64,000 bases of DNA from Viridibacterium sediminicola (GTDB lineage Bacteria; Pseudomonadota; Gammaproteobacteria; Burkholderiales; Rhodocyclaceae). The stretch's first letter is position 1. Each line of letters opens with the position of its first letter. The DNA lies in contig NZ_JBDIVE010000002.1 of the NCBI RefSeq assembly GCF_039631295.1, forward strand, positions 620,001 through 684,000, given 5' to 3'. The notes below the pieces were generated by a model. It was not told the origin of the DNA and did no database searches. It was given only the letters and a program-made list of their open reading frames with translations. A program made the translations under genes and the position numbers. Positions 23,609 to 34,300 of this stretch are shown piece by piece.

Positions 23609-25414
23609 TCACTTCTGGACCAGATAATCAGGGGAAGCCATGGTCAGGAAGACCGCCAGCCAGACTCTTTGTTTGAGCGCCACAGCTGCCGCGCTGGAAG
23701 CGCTGCTGGTCGACCCCGTCGGAATGCTGACAGCATCCACCGCCGTCTTGATGCTGGTCCGCGTCAGGGCCTTCATCGCACCGCGCGTCAGCAATACATC
23801 AATGCGATTGAGCAAGGCGGCGGAATCGCTAGCCAGCGCAATCTCACTGCTGTAGTTGGGCTGCACATCACGCACCCCGGCCGTGCTGGTGCCAACACCA
23901 TTCTGCACAATCCCCTGCATGACATTGATGTAGCCCGCCACCGAGGTCTCACTGGCAAGCTGCATCTCCGGCGCGACCAGGGAATTACTTGCCACGCGAC
24001 TGTTCGACGGTACATAGCCGGGGCGATAGAAATTGAAAACCGAGGAAGCACGCATCGGCGTCTGGTTCAAGCTGCCGGAGGCGCTATCGGTATTGCCGAC
24101 CTTGTAGGCGCCGGAGTTGGACACCACGTTGAAAGCGCGCGCCCAGTTGGCCAGGCGGATCACCGGCTCGACGATCTTGCCCTCGCCTGCCGTCAATGTC
24201 GCCGGGCGTGCTTCCGGATCGAGCAAGATGGCGGCAATCGTTGCGCGCATGTCGCCGCGCTTGCCTGTGCCCAGACCCGGCGCGAGAGCGGTGACTCCGG
24301 TATTAAAGGCAGTCGCCACGCGATCAACATAGGCAGCCGAGGGATTGCTCTTGACCAGTCGCTGGATCAGCTGTTTGCCGATGAAGGGGCCGACATTGGC
24401 GTGATTGAAGATGGTGTCGAGCGCCGTTTTCAGATCACTGGCCATGCTCGCCGCCGTCGCTGCACTTTGCGCCGGAATTGTCACACCGAGGAACTGCTTG
24501 GCCGAGATCGAATGAAACTGCGGATAGCCCTGCATCGGCATGACGTTGTAGTTGGCGTCCTTGACGTTACCCCAGAAGCGCGCATCGGCGGTATCGGCGC
24601 CGCCGTAGCTGTAGCCCGTGAACACCTTGGCCAGCCCGCTGATATCGCTATTGGAATAGGTATCGATCGGCTTGCCGCCGCTGAGCTTCAGGCTGCCATC
24701 ATTGTTGAGCTGGTAGAGGCCGATCGAGAACAGCTGCATGATCTCGCGCGCATAGTTCTCGTCCGGCGTGCGCCCACTGGCGGTATCTTCCTTGCGGTTG
24801 CGCAGATGCGAGAGATAGACGCCCATCGCCGGGCTCAGCGTTACGTCTTCGAGCAGATCGCGGTAGTTGCCAAAGGCATTTTTCTCGAGCAGATCGTAAT
24901 AGTAGGAAACGCCGCGGATATCGCTGCCCAGATCACCATTGAAGGACACCACCAGAATCTGCGACAAGGCAAAGGCCACGCGCTGGCGCAGCTGGTCCCG
25001 CCCGGTCAGTGCCTGCCCCCACCAGCTTTGCAGAAAGTGGCTCTGATCAATCGTCGCCGTGCCGATGCTGGCCAGACGTGCAGCTTCCTGATCCACACAA
25101 CTCAGATGACTGGCGCGCGGCTGCTCGAACTGACGGGTGATCCAGGTGAGCGCACTGCCTTTTTTCAGCGCATCAATCGACGCGCGGCTCGGGCCGAAAC
25201 TCGCTTGTTGCAGGAAGCGTGCGGCCTCGGCATCCGTCGGATGGGTGTTGTTATCGCTGGCATCCACTTCTGCGGTCGCCGTGAAGGTGCAGCCAGAGAC
25301 CGTCGTCGTCGTCGTCGTGCTACTGCTACCACCTCCCCCGCCACCGCCACCGCCACCGCAGGCAGACAGCAGCAGCACCGTTACTACGCCCCACCACTTG
25401 TAAAAGCGCACCAT
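23609..25414 (-). CDS. DUF1800 family lipoprotein
   Basis: This is a 601-residue protein with a lipoprotein signal (VTVLLLSAC, Cys19), then a run of ten glycines and Ser/Thr repeats before the DUF1800 domain. Characteristic pieces are AARFLQQASFGPS, the long helical core, and YAREIMQLFSIGLYQLN near the middle. The function is unknown; these proteins are found next to DUF1501 genes and are predicted to be surface-associated. The Gly/Ser/Thr linker is encoded by GGC/GGT and ACG trinucleotide repeats. It is the first gene of the minus-strand pair. Confidence 0.87.
   Translation of the reverse strand: MVRFYKWWGVVTVLLLSACGGGGGGGGGGSSSTTTTTTVSGCTFTATAEVDASDNNTHPTDAEAARFLQQASFGPSRASIDALKKGSALTWITRQFEQPRASHLSCVDQEAARLASIGTATIDQSHFLQSWWGQALTGRDQLRQRVAFALSQILVVSFNGDLGSDIRGVSYYYDLLEKNAFGNYRDLLEDVTLSPAMGVYLSHLRNRKEDTASGRTPDENYAREIMQLFSIGLYQLNNDGSLKLSGGKPIDTYSNSDISGLAKVFTGYSYGGADTADARFWGNVKDANYNVMPMQGYPQFHSISAKQFLGVTIPAQSAATAASMASDLKTALDTIFNHANVGPFIGKQLIQRLVKSNPSAAYVDRVATAFNTGVTALAPGLGTGKRGDMRATIAAILLDPEARPATLTAGEGKIVEPVIRLANWARAFNVVSNSGAYKVGNTDSASGSLNQTPMRASSVFNFYRPGYVPSNSRVASNSLVAPEMQLASETSVAGYINVMQGIVQNGVGTSTAGVRDVQPNYSSEIALASDSAALLNRIDVLLTRGAMKALTRTSIKTAVDAVSIPTGSTSSASSAAAVALKQRVWLAVFLTMASPDYLVQK
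25301..25361. repeat. Trinucleotide repeats in the DUF1800 linker
   Basis: A GTC/ACG repeat of about six units (25301-25319) and a GCC-ACC repeat (about 25336-25360) encode the Thr and Gly runs after the lipidated Cys. Repeat number changes would alter linker length in frame without breaking the protein. Confidence 0.7.
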
Positions 25415-25549
25415 CCCAGCCCCCTCTGCCTTGGAGCTCGGATTCTAGACAGAAATTTACATTTACCCAGCGCTTCTGGACGAGTGGCAAATAGCCTCAA
25501 TCAGGCGGCAAAACCGCAACTCAACTCAGGTGCCACATCTACATGGCAT

Positions 25550-26467
25550 TCAGCGACTGGCGCGCCGCGCCAGCACAAGTCCGGCCAGCACCAGCGCGCA
25601 ACCGATGAAGCGCGACAAACTCATCTGCTCGTTGAAGATCAGGATCGCCAGCCAGGCTGCAGTGACCGGCTGCACCAGCAGCAGAACCGAAGCCAGATTG
25701 GCGCGCAGATGACCGACCGCCCAGGTGATCAGCCCCTGCCCGAAGACCTGGCAGATGAGCGCGATGCCCAGCACCGCGCCCCAGCCTTGCAGTGAGCGGG
25801 GCAGCACCTGCTCGTTCATCACCACGATGACCGGCGCCAGTACCAGCGGCGTCACGATGGCCGTGCCGGCGAGGATATGCGCGGTCGCGAAGTGGCGACG
25901 GCAATGCTTGACCGTCAGCTGGTAGCCGGCATAGAAAATCGCCGCCGCCAGGGCGATGAAGTCACCCATCAGATCGCGCGGCGAGACATCGAAGCTGGCG
26001 CGCACCAACAAACCCGCGCCGCAGATCGCGGCCAGCAAGGCCAACAGGAAGCCGCCGCCGATCACTTCGCCGAACAAGGCCCAGGCGCCCAGGGTGACGA
26101 AGATCGGCGCCAGATTGAGGATGAAGGTCGAGTTGGCGACCGAGGTGTAATGGATGGCGATGTGCCACAGCGCCAGATCGATGGCCAGGAACACGCCGGA
26201 GAGCACCAGCAGGCCATAGGCCGCCGCGCCGCGCCGTGCATGGGGTGCCTGCGGGCGGTGACGGATGCGCCAGCACCAGATCAGCGCAAAAGGAATCGAC
26301 AAGCCCAGGCGCCAGGCCACCACGCTGACCGGGCCGACATCAGCGAGGCGCACGAAAATCGGCGCGAAGGCGATGCACATGGCGCCCAGAATCAGGCTCA
26401 GCAAGGCCAGGCGGGACGGATGGGCGGAAACTTCGCTCAGCAAGACAAGAGATCCGGAAAATGCCAC
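25550..26467 (-). CDS. DMT-superfamily (EamA) transporter
   Basis: This is an inner-membrane protein of about 305 residues with ten predicted helices in two EamA repeats, for example LILGAMCIAFAPIFVRLADVGPVSV in repeat one (read as about residues 25-50) and VLGIALICQVFGQGLITWAV in repeat two. The substrate is not predictable; EamA proteins export amino acids, nucleobases or metabolites. The start is uncertain: GTG at 26467 gives the expected length, and TTG at 26443 is possible. It is divergent from dnaE. The much longer open frame upstream is antisense to dnaE and not coding. Confidence 0.82.
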   Translation of the reverse strand: MAFSGSLVLLSEVSAHPSRLALLSLILGAMCIAFAPIFVRLADVGPVSVVAWRLGLSIPFALIWCWRIRHRPQAPHARRGAAAYGLLVLSGVFLAIDLALWHIAIHYTSVANSTFILNLAPIFVTLGAWALFGEVIGGGFLLALLAAICGAGLLVRASFDVSPRDLMGDFIALAAAIFYAGYQLTVKHCRRHFATAHILAGTAIVTPLVLAPVIVVMNEQVLPRSLQGWGAVLGIALICQVFGQGLITWAVGHLRANLASVLLLVQPVTAAWLAILIFNEQMSLSRFIGCALVLAGLVLARRASR

Positions 26468-26611
26468 CAAGATGGCCGTTGCGGCGTATGGTCGCACAAA
26501 TGCGGCTTGCGCAAGGTCGATCCAGGCCAAGCATCCGCCAGAAGGCAGAACGCCCCCCTGTCGATTCGACAAATTGCTCGCCAGCGCAGCGTGAAACGGT
26601 AAAATTGAGGG

Positions 26612-29600
26612 ATGAATCCCGAGCTCCCCGCTGTCGACACGCCCCCGCCCTCCCCCGCCTTCGTTCATCTGCGCCTGCACACCGAGTTCTCGATCGAGGA
26701 CGGTATCACCCGCGTCGATGATGCGATTGCGGCTGCCGTGCAGGACGGCATGCCAGCCCTGGGCATCTCGGATCTGGCCAATCTGTTCGGGATGGTCAAG
26801 CACTACAAGGGCTGCCGTGGTGCCGGCGTCAAGCCGGTGATCGGCGTCGACGCCTGGATCAGCAACGAAGTCGAGCGCGACAAGCCCAGCCGCGTGCTGC
26901 TGCTGGTCAAGCACCGCGAAGGCTACCGCCAGCTCTGCGAGCTGCTCAGCCGCGCGTTTCTGGAGAACAAGCACCGCGGCCGCGCCGAACTGAAGAAGGA
27001 ATGGCTGGACGCCGCCGCGGTCAGCGGCCTGATCTGCCTTTCCGGCGCGCAGCAGGGCGATATCGGCAGCGCGCTGGCGGCCGGCAACTACAGTTCGGCA
27101 CAAGCGCTGGCGCGCGACTGGGCGGCACGCTTCCCGGAATCCTTCTACATCGAGGTGCAGCGCGCCAGCCATGCCGGCACCGAAGCCTACATCAGCGACG
27201 CCCTGCAACTGGCCAGCCAGTTGGAACTGCCGGTGGTGGCCACGCACCCGATCCAGTTCCTCAAACGTGAGGATTTCAAGGCCCACGAGGCGCGCGTGTG
27301 CATCGCCCAGGGCTATGTGCTGTCGGACAACCGCCGTCCCAAGCTGTTCACCGAAGAGCAGTACTTCAAGAGCCAGGCCGAGATGCAGGCGCTGTTTGCC
27401 GACATCCCCGAAGCGCTGGAGAACGCGGTCGAGATCGCCAAGCGCTGCTCGCTGACCGTCACTCTGGGCAAGAACTTCCTGCCGCAGTTCCCCACGCCGG
27501 AAGGCATGACGCTTGACGACTTCCTCGTCGCCGAGGCGAAGAAAGGCCTGGAGAACCGCCTCGCCCAGCTCTACCCGAATGCCGAGGAACGCGAACGCGA
27601 GCGCCCGCGCTACGAAGATCGCCTCAAGTTCGAGACTGACACCATCGTGCAGATGGGCTTCCCCGGCTACTTCCTGATCGTGGCGGACTTCATTCGCTGG
27701 GGCAAGGCCAATGGCGTGCCGATCGGCCCCGGCCGGGGTTCCGGCGCCGGCTCCCTGGTGGCCTACTCGCTCGATATTACCGATCTGGACCCGACCGCCT
27801 ACGCCCTGCTGTTTGAGCGCTTCCTCAACCCGGAACGGGTGTCGATGCCTGACTTCGACATCGACTTCTGCCAGGAAAAGCGCTACATGGTCATCGACTA
27901 TGTGCGCCAGCGCTACGGCGAAGACGCCGTCAGCCAGATCGCCACTTTCGGCACCATGGCTTCGAAAGCCGTGGTGCGCGACGTCGGCCGCGTGCTCGAC
28001 CTGCCTTATGGGCTGTGCGACAGGCTCTCCAAGCTGATTCCGGTGGTGCAGAACAAGCCGCTGGGCCTCGAAGAGGCGCGCGAGCAGGAGCCCGCCATCA
28101 ACCAGATGATGAGCGAGGAAGGCGACGGCGAATCGATCACCGAGCTATGGGAGCTGGCCCTGCCGCTCGAAGGCATGACGCGCGGCGTCGGCATGCACGC
28201 CGGGGGCGTGCTGATCGCGCCGGGCAAGATCACCGACTTCTGCCCGATCTACCTTGCCGATGGCGCCGACGCGACCACCGTCTCGCAGTTCGACAAGGAC
28301 GACGTGGAAGCCGTCGGCCTCGTCAAGTTCGACTTCCTCGGCCTGCGAAACCTGACGATTATCGATCTGGCGCTCGACTACGTCGAACGCCTCAGCGGTG
28401 CCCGCCCGAATCTGATGGCGCTGGGCTTCGAAGACCCGGCCGCCTACCAGATCCTGAAAGACGCCAACACCACCGCAATCTTCCAGGTTGAATCGGACGG
28501 CATGAAGAAGCTTCTGAAGAAGCTGGGGCCGGACCGCTTCGAAGACATCATCGCCGTGCTCGCGCTCTACCGTCCGGGCCCGCTGGGTTCGGGCATGGTG
28601 GACGACTTCATCCTGCGTAAACAGGGCAAGCAGGCGATCGACTATTTCCACCCGGACCTCAAAGCCTGCCTGGAGCCGACTTACGGCGTCATCGTGTATC
28701 AAGAGCAGGTGATGCAGATCTCGCAGATCATCGGCGGCTACACGCTGGGCGGCGCCGACATGCTGCGCCGGGCGATGGGCAAGAAAAAACCCGAGGAAAT
28801 GGCCAAGCACCGCGCCACGATTGCCGAAGGTGCGGCCAAGAAGGGCTACGACCCGGCACTCGCCGAACAGCTGTTCGACCTGATGACCAAGTTCGCGGAG
28901 TACGGCTTCAACAAGTCGCACACCGCCGCCTACGCCGTCGTCACCTACCAGACCGCCTGGCTCAAGGCGCACCACTGCTCGGCCTTCATGGCGGCGACCA
29001 TGTCCTCCGACATGGACAATACCGACACGGTGAAGATCTTCTTCGAAGACACCATCGCCAACGGCATCGTGGTGCTGCCGCCGGACGTCAATCACTCGCA
29101 GTACCGCTTCGAACCGACCGATGCCAAGACCATCCGCTACGGCCTCGGCGGCGTCAAGGGCGTCGGCGAGCCGGCGGTCAAGTCCATTCTGGCGGCACGT
29201 CAGAGTGGCGGCGCCTTCAAGGATCTGTTCGACTTCTGCCTGCGCGTGGACCGCCGCGCGGTCAATCGCCGCGCAGTTGAAGCGCTGATCCGCGCCGGTG
29301 CGCTCGACGAGATCGCGCCGCGCACGCCCGATGGCAAAGCGCACCGCGCCAAGCTGCTGGCGACTGTCGGCGTGGCCATGGAAGCAGCGGATCAGGCGGC
29401 GGCCAGCGCCGGCCAGGGCGGCCTCTTCGACATGGGCGACGGCCCCTCAGCGATTGCGCCCGAATACGTCGAGGCGCGCCCCTGGACCGAGCGCCAGCAG
29501 CTCACCGAAGAGAAGACGGCGATCGGCTTCTTCCTCTCCGGCCACCCCTTCAACAGCTTCCGCGACGAAGTGCGGCGCTTTGTGCGCATGCCGCTCTCGC

Positions 29601-30148
29601 GCCTGGAACCGAAGCGCGAACCGCAGATGCTGGCCGGCATCGTAGCGGCCCAGCGCACCAAGATCGGCCAGCGCGGCAAGATGACCTTCGTCACGCTGGA
29701 TGACGGCAGCGCACAGTATGACGTCACGGTATATGCCGAAACCCTCGAAGCGAACAAGGGCAAGATCCTCAATGACGAAGTGCTGATCGTCGAAGCCAAA
29801 GTCAGCAATGACGACTTCTCCGGCGGCTACCGCATCGTCGCCGACAAGCTGATGAGTCTGGCCGATGCACGCGGCCGCTATGCGCGCGGGCTGTCGCTGC
29901 GCATCAACGGCGAAGTCGCCGCGAGCGGCGGTGCGCGTGCAGCGGCCGACCGTCTGCAACAACTTTTAGCCGTTTATCGGGGAAAACCTGCGGACGGCGC
30001 GTCCCCTGTCCGTTTAAGATACAGGAATGGCGTGGCGGAGGCCGATCTGCCTCTGGGTGACGGATGGTGTGTGCGTATCGACGACAAGCTACTCGAATCG
30101 CTGCGCGACTGGTTATCCTCGGAGAGTGTCGAAGTCGTCTACGCCTGA
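26612..30148 (+). CDS. dnaE: DNA polymerase III alpha subunit
   Basis: This is the replicative polymerase catalytic subunit, 1178 residues. An N-terminal PHP domain (HLRLHTEFSIEDG) comes first. The polymerase palm has the catalytic aspartates in MPDFDIDFCQEKR (about residues 412-424) and a third in VKFDFLGLRNL. The GPGRGSGAGSLVAY loop, the beta-clamp-binding region and a C-terminal OB fold (FVTLDDGSAQYDVTVY) follow. TTGAGGG stands directly before the ATG. Length and motif order are those of proteobacterial DnaE1. Confidence 0.96.
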   Translation: MNPELPAVDTPPPSPAFVHLRLHTEFSIEDGITRVDDAIAAAVQDGMPALGISDLANLFGMVKHYKGCRGAGVKPVIGVDAWISNEVERDKPSRVLLLVKHREGYRQLCELLSRAFLENKHRGRAELKKEWLDAAAVSGLICLSGAQQGDIGSALAAGNYSSAQALARDWAARFPESFYIEVQRASHAGTEAYISDALQLASQLELPVVATHPIQFLKREDFKAHEARVCIAQGYVLSDNRRPKLFTEEQYFKSQAEMQALFADIPEALENAVEIAKRCSLTVTLGKNFLPQFPTPEGMTLDDFLVAEAKKGLENRLAQLYPNAEERERERPRYEDRLKFETDTIVQMGFPGYFLIVADFIRWGKANGVPIGPGRGSGAGSLVAYSLDITDLDPTAYALLFERFLNPERVSMPDFDIDFCQEKRYMVIDYVRQRYGEDAVSQIATFGTMASKAVVRDVGRVLDLPYGLCDRLSKLIPVVQNKPLGLEEAREQEPAINQMMSEEGDGESITELWELALPLEGMTRGVGMHAGGVLIAPGKITDFCPIYLADGADATTVSQFDKDDVEAVGLVKFDFLGLRNLTIIDLALDYVERLSGARPNLMALGFEDPAAYQILKDANTTAIFQVESDGMKKLLKKLGPDRFEDIIAVLALYRPGPLGSGMVDDFILRKQGKQAIDYFHPDLKACLEPTYGVIVYQEQVMQISQIIGGYTLGGADMLRRAMGKKKPEEMAKHRATIAEGAAKKGYDPALAEQLFDLMTKFAEYGFNKSHTAAYAVVTYQTAWLKAHHCSAFMAATMSSDMDNTDTVKIFFEDTIANGIVVLPPDVNHSQYRFEPTDAKTIRYGLGGVKGVGEPAVKSILAARQSGGAFKDLFDFCLRVDRRAVNRRAVEALIRAGALDEIAPRTPDGKAHRAKLLATVGVAMEAADQAAASAGQGGLFDMGDGPSAIAPEYVEARPWTERQQLTEEKTAIGFFLSGHPFNSFRDEVRRFVRMPLSRLEPKREPQMLAGIVAAQRTKIGQRGKMTFVTLDDGSAQYDVTVYAETLEANKGKILNDEVLIVEAKVSNDDFSGGYRIVADKLMSLADARGRYARGLSLRINGEVAASGGARAAADRLQQLLAVYRGKPADGASPVRLRYRNGVAEADLPLGDGWCVRIDDKLLESLRDWLSSESVEVVYA

Positions 30149-30182
30149 AGCCCGATACGCCAAATTGTTAAGGAATGTTGTG

Positions 30183-30791
30183 ATGTCTCGCCCCGCCCGC
30201 CTGCTGCCAATCCTCTGCACCGCTCTTGCGGCAGCATTGGTGACGCCTTGCGCCAGCGCGGACACGCTGGGGCTGCGCATCACGCCGCGCACGTATGCCT
30301 ACGCGCTGGACGCCAACGACGACGACAACCCGGCACGCCTGCGTATCAACATCTCCCTGCTCGACAGCGCTATCTCGGCGCCCGCGTTCATCCCGGCCAA
30401 CACGCTGCGCCACGACAGCGGCAGCAACAGCTCGATGCGCTCCAACGCCGCCTGGGCCGACTGGTATCCCTTCGGCAGCGGCTTGCGTACCAGCCTGGGC
30501 CTGGCCTGGCGCGACACCGCCAACCGCAGCGAGAACGGCGCCATCGACAGCGACTACAGTTTCCGCAGCCAGGCCTTCCTGGGGCTGGGCTGGAGCAGCC
30601 GGGCAGCCAGTTCGGCGCCGGGCTGGCGTATCAGTGCTGACCTGGGCGCCAGCATCCGCACCCAGGGTGATTGCGGCGCGATGGCAATCTCCTGTGCCAC
30701 ACCCGCCGGCTTCGGCCTGAAGTTCAAATCGGGTGGCGACGGTATCCGCTGGAATCCGTTCATCAGCATCGGCGCCAGCTACCAGTATTGA
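30183..30791 (+). CDS. Exported protein, probable small outer-membrane beta-barrel
   Basis: I do not recognise the family. The 202-residue protein has a signal peptide cleaved after about residue 27 (VTPCASA). Alternating-residue segments follow with aromatic/glycine turns (WADWYPFGSGLRTSLGLAWRD, AFLGLGWSS), and it ends in a C-terminal aromatic (GASYQY), the usual end of outer-membrane barrels. The ATG at 30183 follows AAGGAATG. The architecture resembles uncharacterised betaproteobacterial proteins with a YPFxxGLRxSxGL pattern. It is 34 bp after dnaE and 8 bp before another exported gene. Confidence 0.7.
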   Translation: MSRPARLLPILCTALAAALVTPCASADTLGLRITPRTYAYALDANDDDNPARLRINISLLDSAISAPAFIPANTLRHDSGSNSSMRSNAAWADWYPFGSGLRTSLGLAWRDTANRSENGAIDSDYSFRSQAFLGLGWSSRAASSAPGWRISADLGASIRTQGDCGAMAISCATPAGFGLKFKSGGDGIRWNPFISIGASYQY

Positions 30792-30799
30792 GCCGGCTG

Positions 30800-31339
30800 A
30801 TGGCGTGGCGGAACACCTGTTTGCTCCTCTGTGCCAGCCTGCTCTGTCTGGGTCTGAGCGCAGCCAGCACGGCCGCTGAAAAAGCCTCTGCGGCAAACAA
30901 GAAGCCCCGCCCAGCCAAAACCACGCCGCCCCGCAAAACTCTGCCGCGCACCCGCGCACCGGCGGTCGATACCGTGGTGCTGCGTTACCGCAGCCTCAGC
31001 AGCCTGCCCCAAGTGGTGCGCGATGAGCTCAAAGCGCCCGCGCGCAGCGCGGCGTCCGCGGACTATTCGCAGGATGGCGCGGAGCATTGCCGGCAATCGC
31101 GAGACCCACGCGTTTCGCCCTGCCTGGGCATTCTGGACATGCGCAGCGATCAGGACGGGCCGCGTTTCAGCTTCGGCCTGAGCCGCAGCAGCATCGGCGC
31201 CCCCAAGGATCTGCTATTCGGCCCCTGCCTGGCATGCATCAATACCGATGCGCTGATCGAACAGGAAAAGCTTGCCGACGTGCTCAACCAACAACGCCGC
31301 TTTCCGCTCGCCACCATGGGCATCAGTGTGGGCTTCTAA
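30800..31339 (+). CDS. Exported protein of unknown function
   Basis: This 179-residue protein has a signal peptide ending about residue 26 (GLSAASTAAE) and then a Lys/Pro/Thr-rich linker (about 27-52). The C-terminal portion has four cysteines (HCRQS, SPCLGI, GPCLACIN) and ends in MGISVGF, an aromatic terminus like that of an outer-membrane strand. No family is recognised. It follows the preceding exported gene by 8 bp, so the two probably form an operon and may act together at the outer membrane. Confidence 0.65.
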   Translation: MAWRNTCLLLCASLLCLGLSAASTAAEKASAANKKPRPAKTTPPRKTLPRTRAPAVDTVVLRYRSLSSLPQVVRDELKAPARSAASADYSQDGAEHCRQSRDPRVSPCLGILDMRSDQDGPRFSFGLSRSSIGAPKDLLFGPCLACINTDALIEQEKLADVLNQQRRFPLATMGISVGF

Positions 31340-31378
31340 GTCATCCCGGCGTGCCGCCCGCCGGATGATCTGCGCGGA

Positions 31379-34300
31379 TCAGCCCGCTTGCAGGAAGGCG
31401 CGGCGCGGTGGCTCGGAGCGCGCCGCGATGCCTTGCTGCAGCACGCGCGTGAACACGTCGTAAGCCACCGGCGGGCAGAAGAAATAGCCCTGCGCGACGC
31501 GGCAGCCTTCGCGAATCAGGAAATCGACCTGGGCGCGCGACTCGGCGCCTTCGGCCACCACATCCAGCTTGAGACTCTTGCCCATCTGGATGATCGCCCG
31601 CACGATGGCGGCGTCATCCGGATCGTCGGCAATGTCACGCACGAAGCTCTGATCGATCTTCAGGCGATCCACCGCGAAGCGCTTGAGATAGGACAGCGAA
31701 GAGTAACCAGTGCCGAAGTCGTCGATGGACAGGCGCACGCCGAGCGCCTTGAGGTTCTGCATGGTGTCGAGCACGCTTTCGGCATGCTGCATGATCAGCG
31801 ACTCGGTGATTTCCAGCTCAAGATATTCGGGCGCCAGACCGGTCTCGCGCAGCACAGCGCTGACCACGGCCACGATGTCGTCGCGGCGGAATTGCAGCGG
31901 CGAGATATTGACCGCCACGGCCACCTCGGTAAAGCCCGCATCCTGCCAGGCCTTAGCATGCAGACAGGCCTGACGCAGCACCCAGCGGCCAATCGGCACG
32001 ATCAGGCCGGATTCCTCGGCAATCGGGATGAAGCGACCCGGCGGCACGAAACCCAGCTCGGCCGACTGCCAGCGGATCAGCGCCTCGCCGCCGAGGATCA
32101 CGCCGGTCTCCATGTCGACCTGGGGCTGGTAGTTGAGCAGCAGCTCGCCACGTTCGAGCGCCTGACGCAGATGGTTTTCCAGCTGCAGGCGTTCGAGCGC
32201 ATTGGCATTCATCTGCTCGGTGAAGAAGCGGTAGGTATTGCGGCCGTTTTCCTTGGCGTGATACATCGCCGTGTCGGCATTCTTCATCAGCGCGTCGGCG
32301 GTGCGGCCATCGTCGGGGAAGACGGCGATACCGATCGAGAACGAGGTGCCCAGCGAATGCCCGCCGACATCGAAGGGCTCGGAGAGGCGGCGCAGGATCT
32401 TTTCGGCGATGCGCGCCGGCACATCGGCATCAGCCAGATCGGCGAGCACGATGAGGAATTCATCGCCGCCCTGACGGCAGATCGTGTCGGTATCGCGCAC
32501 ACAGTCGCGCAAACGCTCGGAGACCGCCTGCAGCAGGCGGTCGCCCGCCAGATGGCCGAGCGAGTCATTGATCGTCTTGAAGCGGTCCAGGTCAAGGAAC
32601 AACAGCGCCACACGCTGCTCGGTGCGCTCGGCACGTGTCAGCGACTGCTCCAGGCGGTCCTGGAACAGGGTGCGATTGGGCAGGCTGGTGAGCGGGTCGT
32701 GGTGTGCGAGGAAGGCGATGCGCGCCTCGGTCGCCTTGCGCTCGGTAATGTCGGTAAACACCGCAACAAAATTGGTCATCGCACCACTACGGTCGCGCAC
32801 CGCACTGATCGACAGCCAGCCGGGGAATTCCGAGCCGTTCTTGCGCTTCTGCCACACCTCGCCCTGCCAGGAGCCCTGCTGTTCGGTAATCTGCCACAGG
32901 CTGTTCTGGTCTTCCTCGTCGACCAGACTGGCCGAGAAGAGAGCCGGCGAATGGCTGATCACCTCTTCCGATGCAAAACCGGTGAGCTCGGTGAAGGCGC
33001 GGTTGACGGAGAGAATGTGGCGCTGCGCATCGGTGATCATGATTGCTTCGACGCTGTTGTCGAACACCGTGGCAGCCAGGCGCAGCTCTTCTTCGGCGCG
33101 GCGCTGCGCCGAGATGTCGGTCATGGTGAACACCACCGGATGCATGCCGGTTTTCGCATCACGCGCCAGCGGCTCGGCCCGTGCGATGAACCAGGCACGC
33201 GTGCCATCGCGGCGTGCCAACCCGACCACTGCGGAGCTGGAACGACCGGTGCGCATCGAGCGGGCGCCGGGCAGATCGCCAATCGGGCAAGGCGAGCCAT
33301 CTTCGTGGAAATAGCGCAGGCCCATCGGGTCATGCAACGGCGGGAAGGTCTCACCCGGTTCCAGACCGTAGGTGCGGCGCGCCGCCGCATTGGCGATGAT
33401 CACCTGGCCCTGTGCGTCACGCATCACCACGCCCTCGCGCATCGCCGAGAGGATCAGGCGCATGCGTCCCTCGCTCTCGCGCAGCTCGGCCGCAGCTTGT
33501 TTGCGCGCGGTAATGTCTTCGATCACCTCCATGAACTGGCTGGAGCCGAGACGCCGCGTCTTGACGATGGACAGCGTCAGATTGACCCAGACAATCTCGC
33601 CATCGGCGCGCAGCAAGCGCTTTTCCATCGCGCAGTTCTTGTCGCTGCCGAGCACCAGCTGGTCGAGCAGGCGCTCATTGTTCTCGACATCATCGGCATG
33701 CGTAATGTCGCGAAAGTCTTTTTGCAGCAATTCGCTCTCGGTGTAACCGAGGATCTCGCAGTAGCGCAGATTCACGCGCAGCAGACGACCGCTGATGGCG
33801 CATAGGCCCATGCCCACCGCCGCTTGCTCGAAAGCGCTGCGCAGGCGCGCCTCGCTGTCCTCCAGCGCCGCTTCGGACGCGCGATAGGCCGAGATGTCGA
33901 TGAGGATGCCGCGCATGCCGATCACGCGGCCACTGGGATTATTGATGCTGGTGCGCAGATCGCGAACCCACACCTCGCTGCCGTCGGCATGGCGCATGCG
34001 GTATTCACACTCATGCGGCGCATCGCCCTGATAGTATGAACGCATGAAGGCCATGGCGCGCTCGACATCTTCCGGATGCAGGCGCGAGCGCCAGAAGCCG
34101 GAACACTTCCAGTCATCGATGCTGAAACCGAGCAGGCGCGTGCCCGGCGCCGAGACGTAGGTGAAGCTGTCGGAACCCAGATCGTATTCCCAGGCCACCA
34201 CATGGGTGCCTTCGACGATCAGGCGATAGCGCAGCTCCGAGACCTCCAGCGCGCGCGTGCGTGTGTGCAATTCGCTGAGCTGGCGGCGGTAGATCAGCAC

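Noticed and set aside
31388..33805. Long plus-strand frame opposite the PAS-GGDEF-EAL gene
   Set aside because: It is the shadow of a protein with all catalytic motifs on the other strand.
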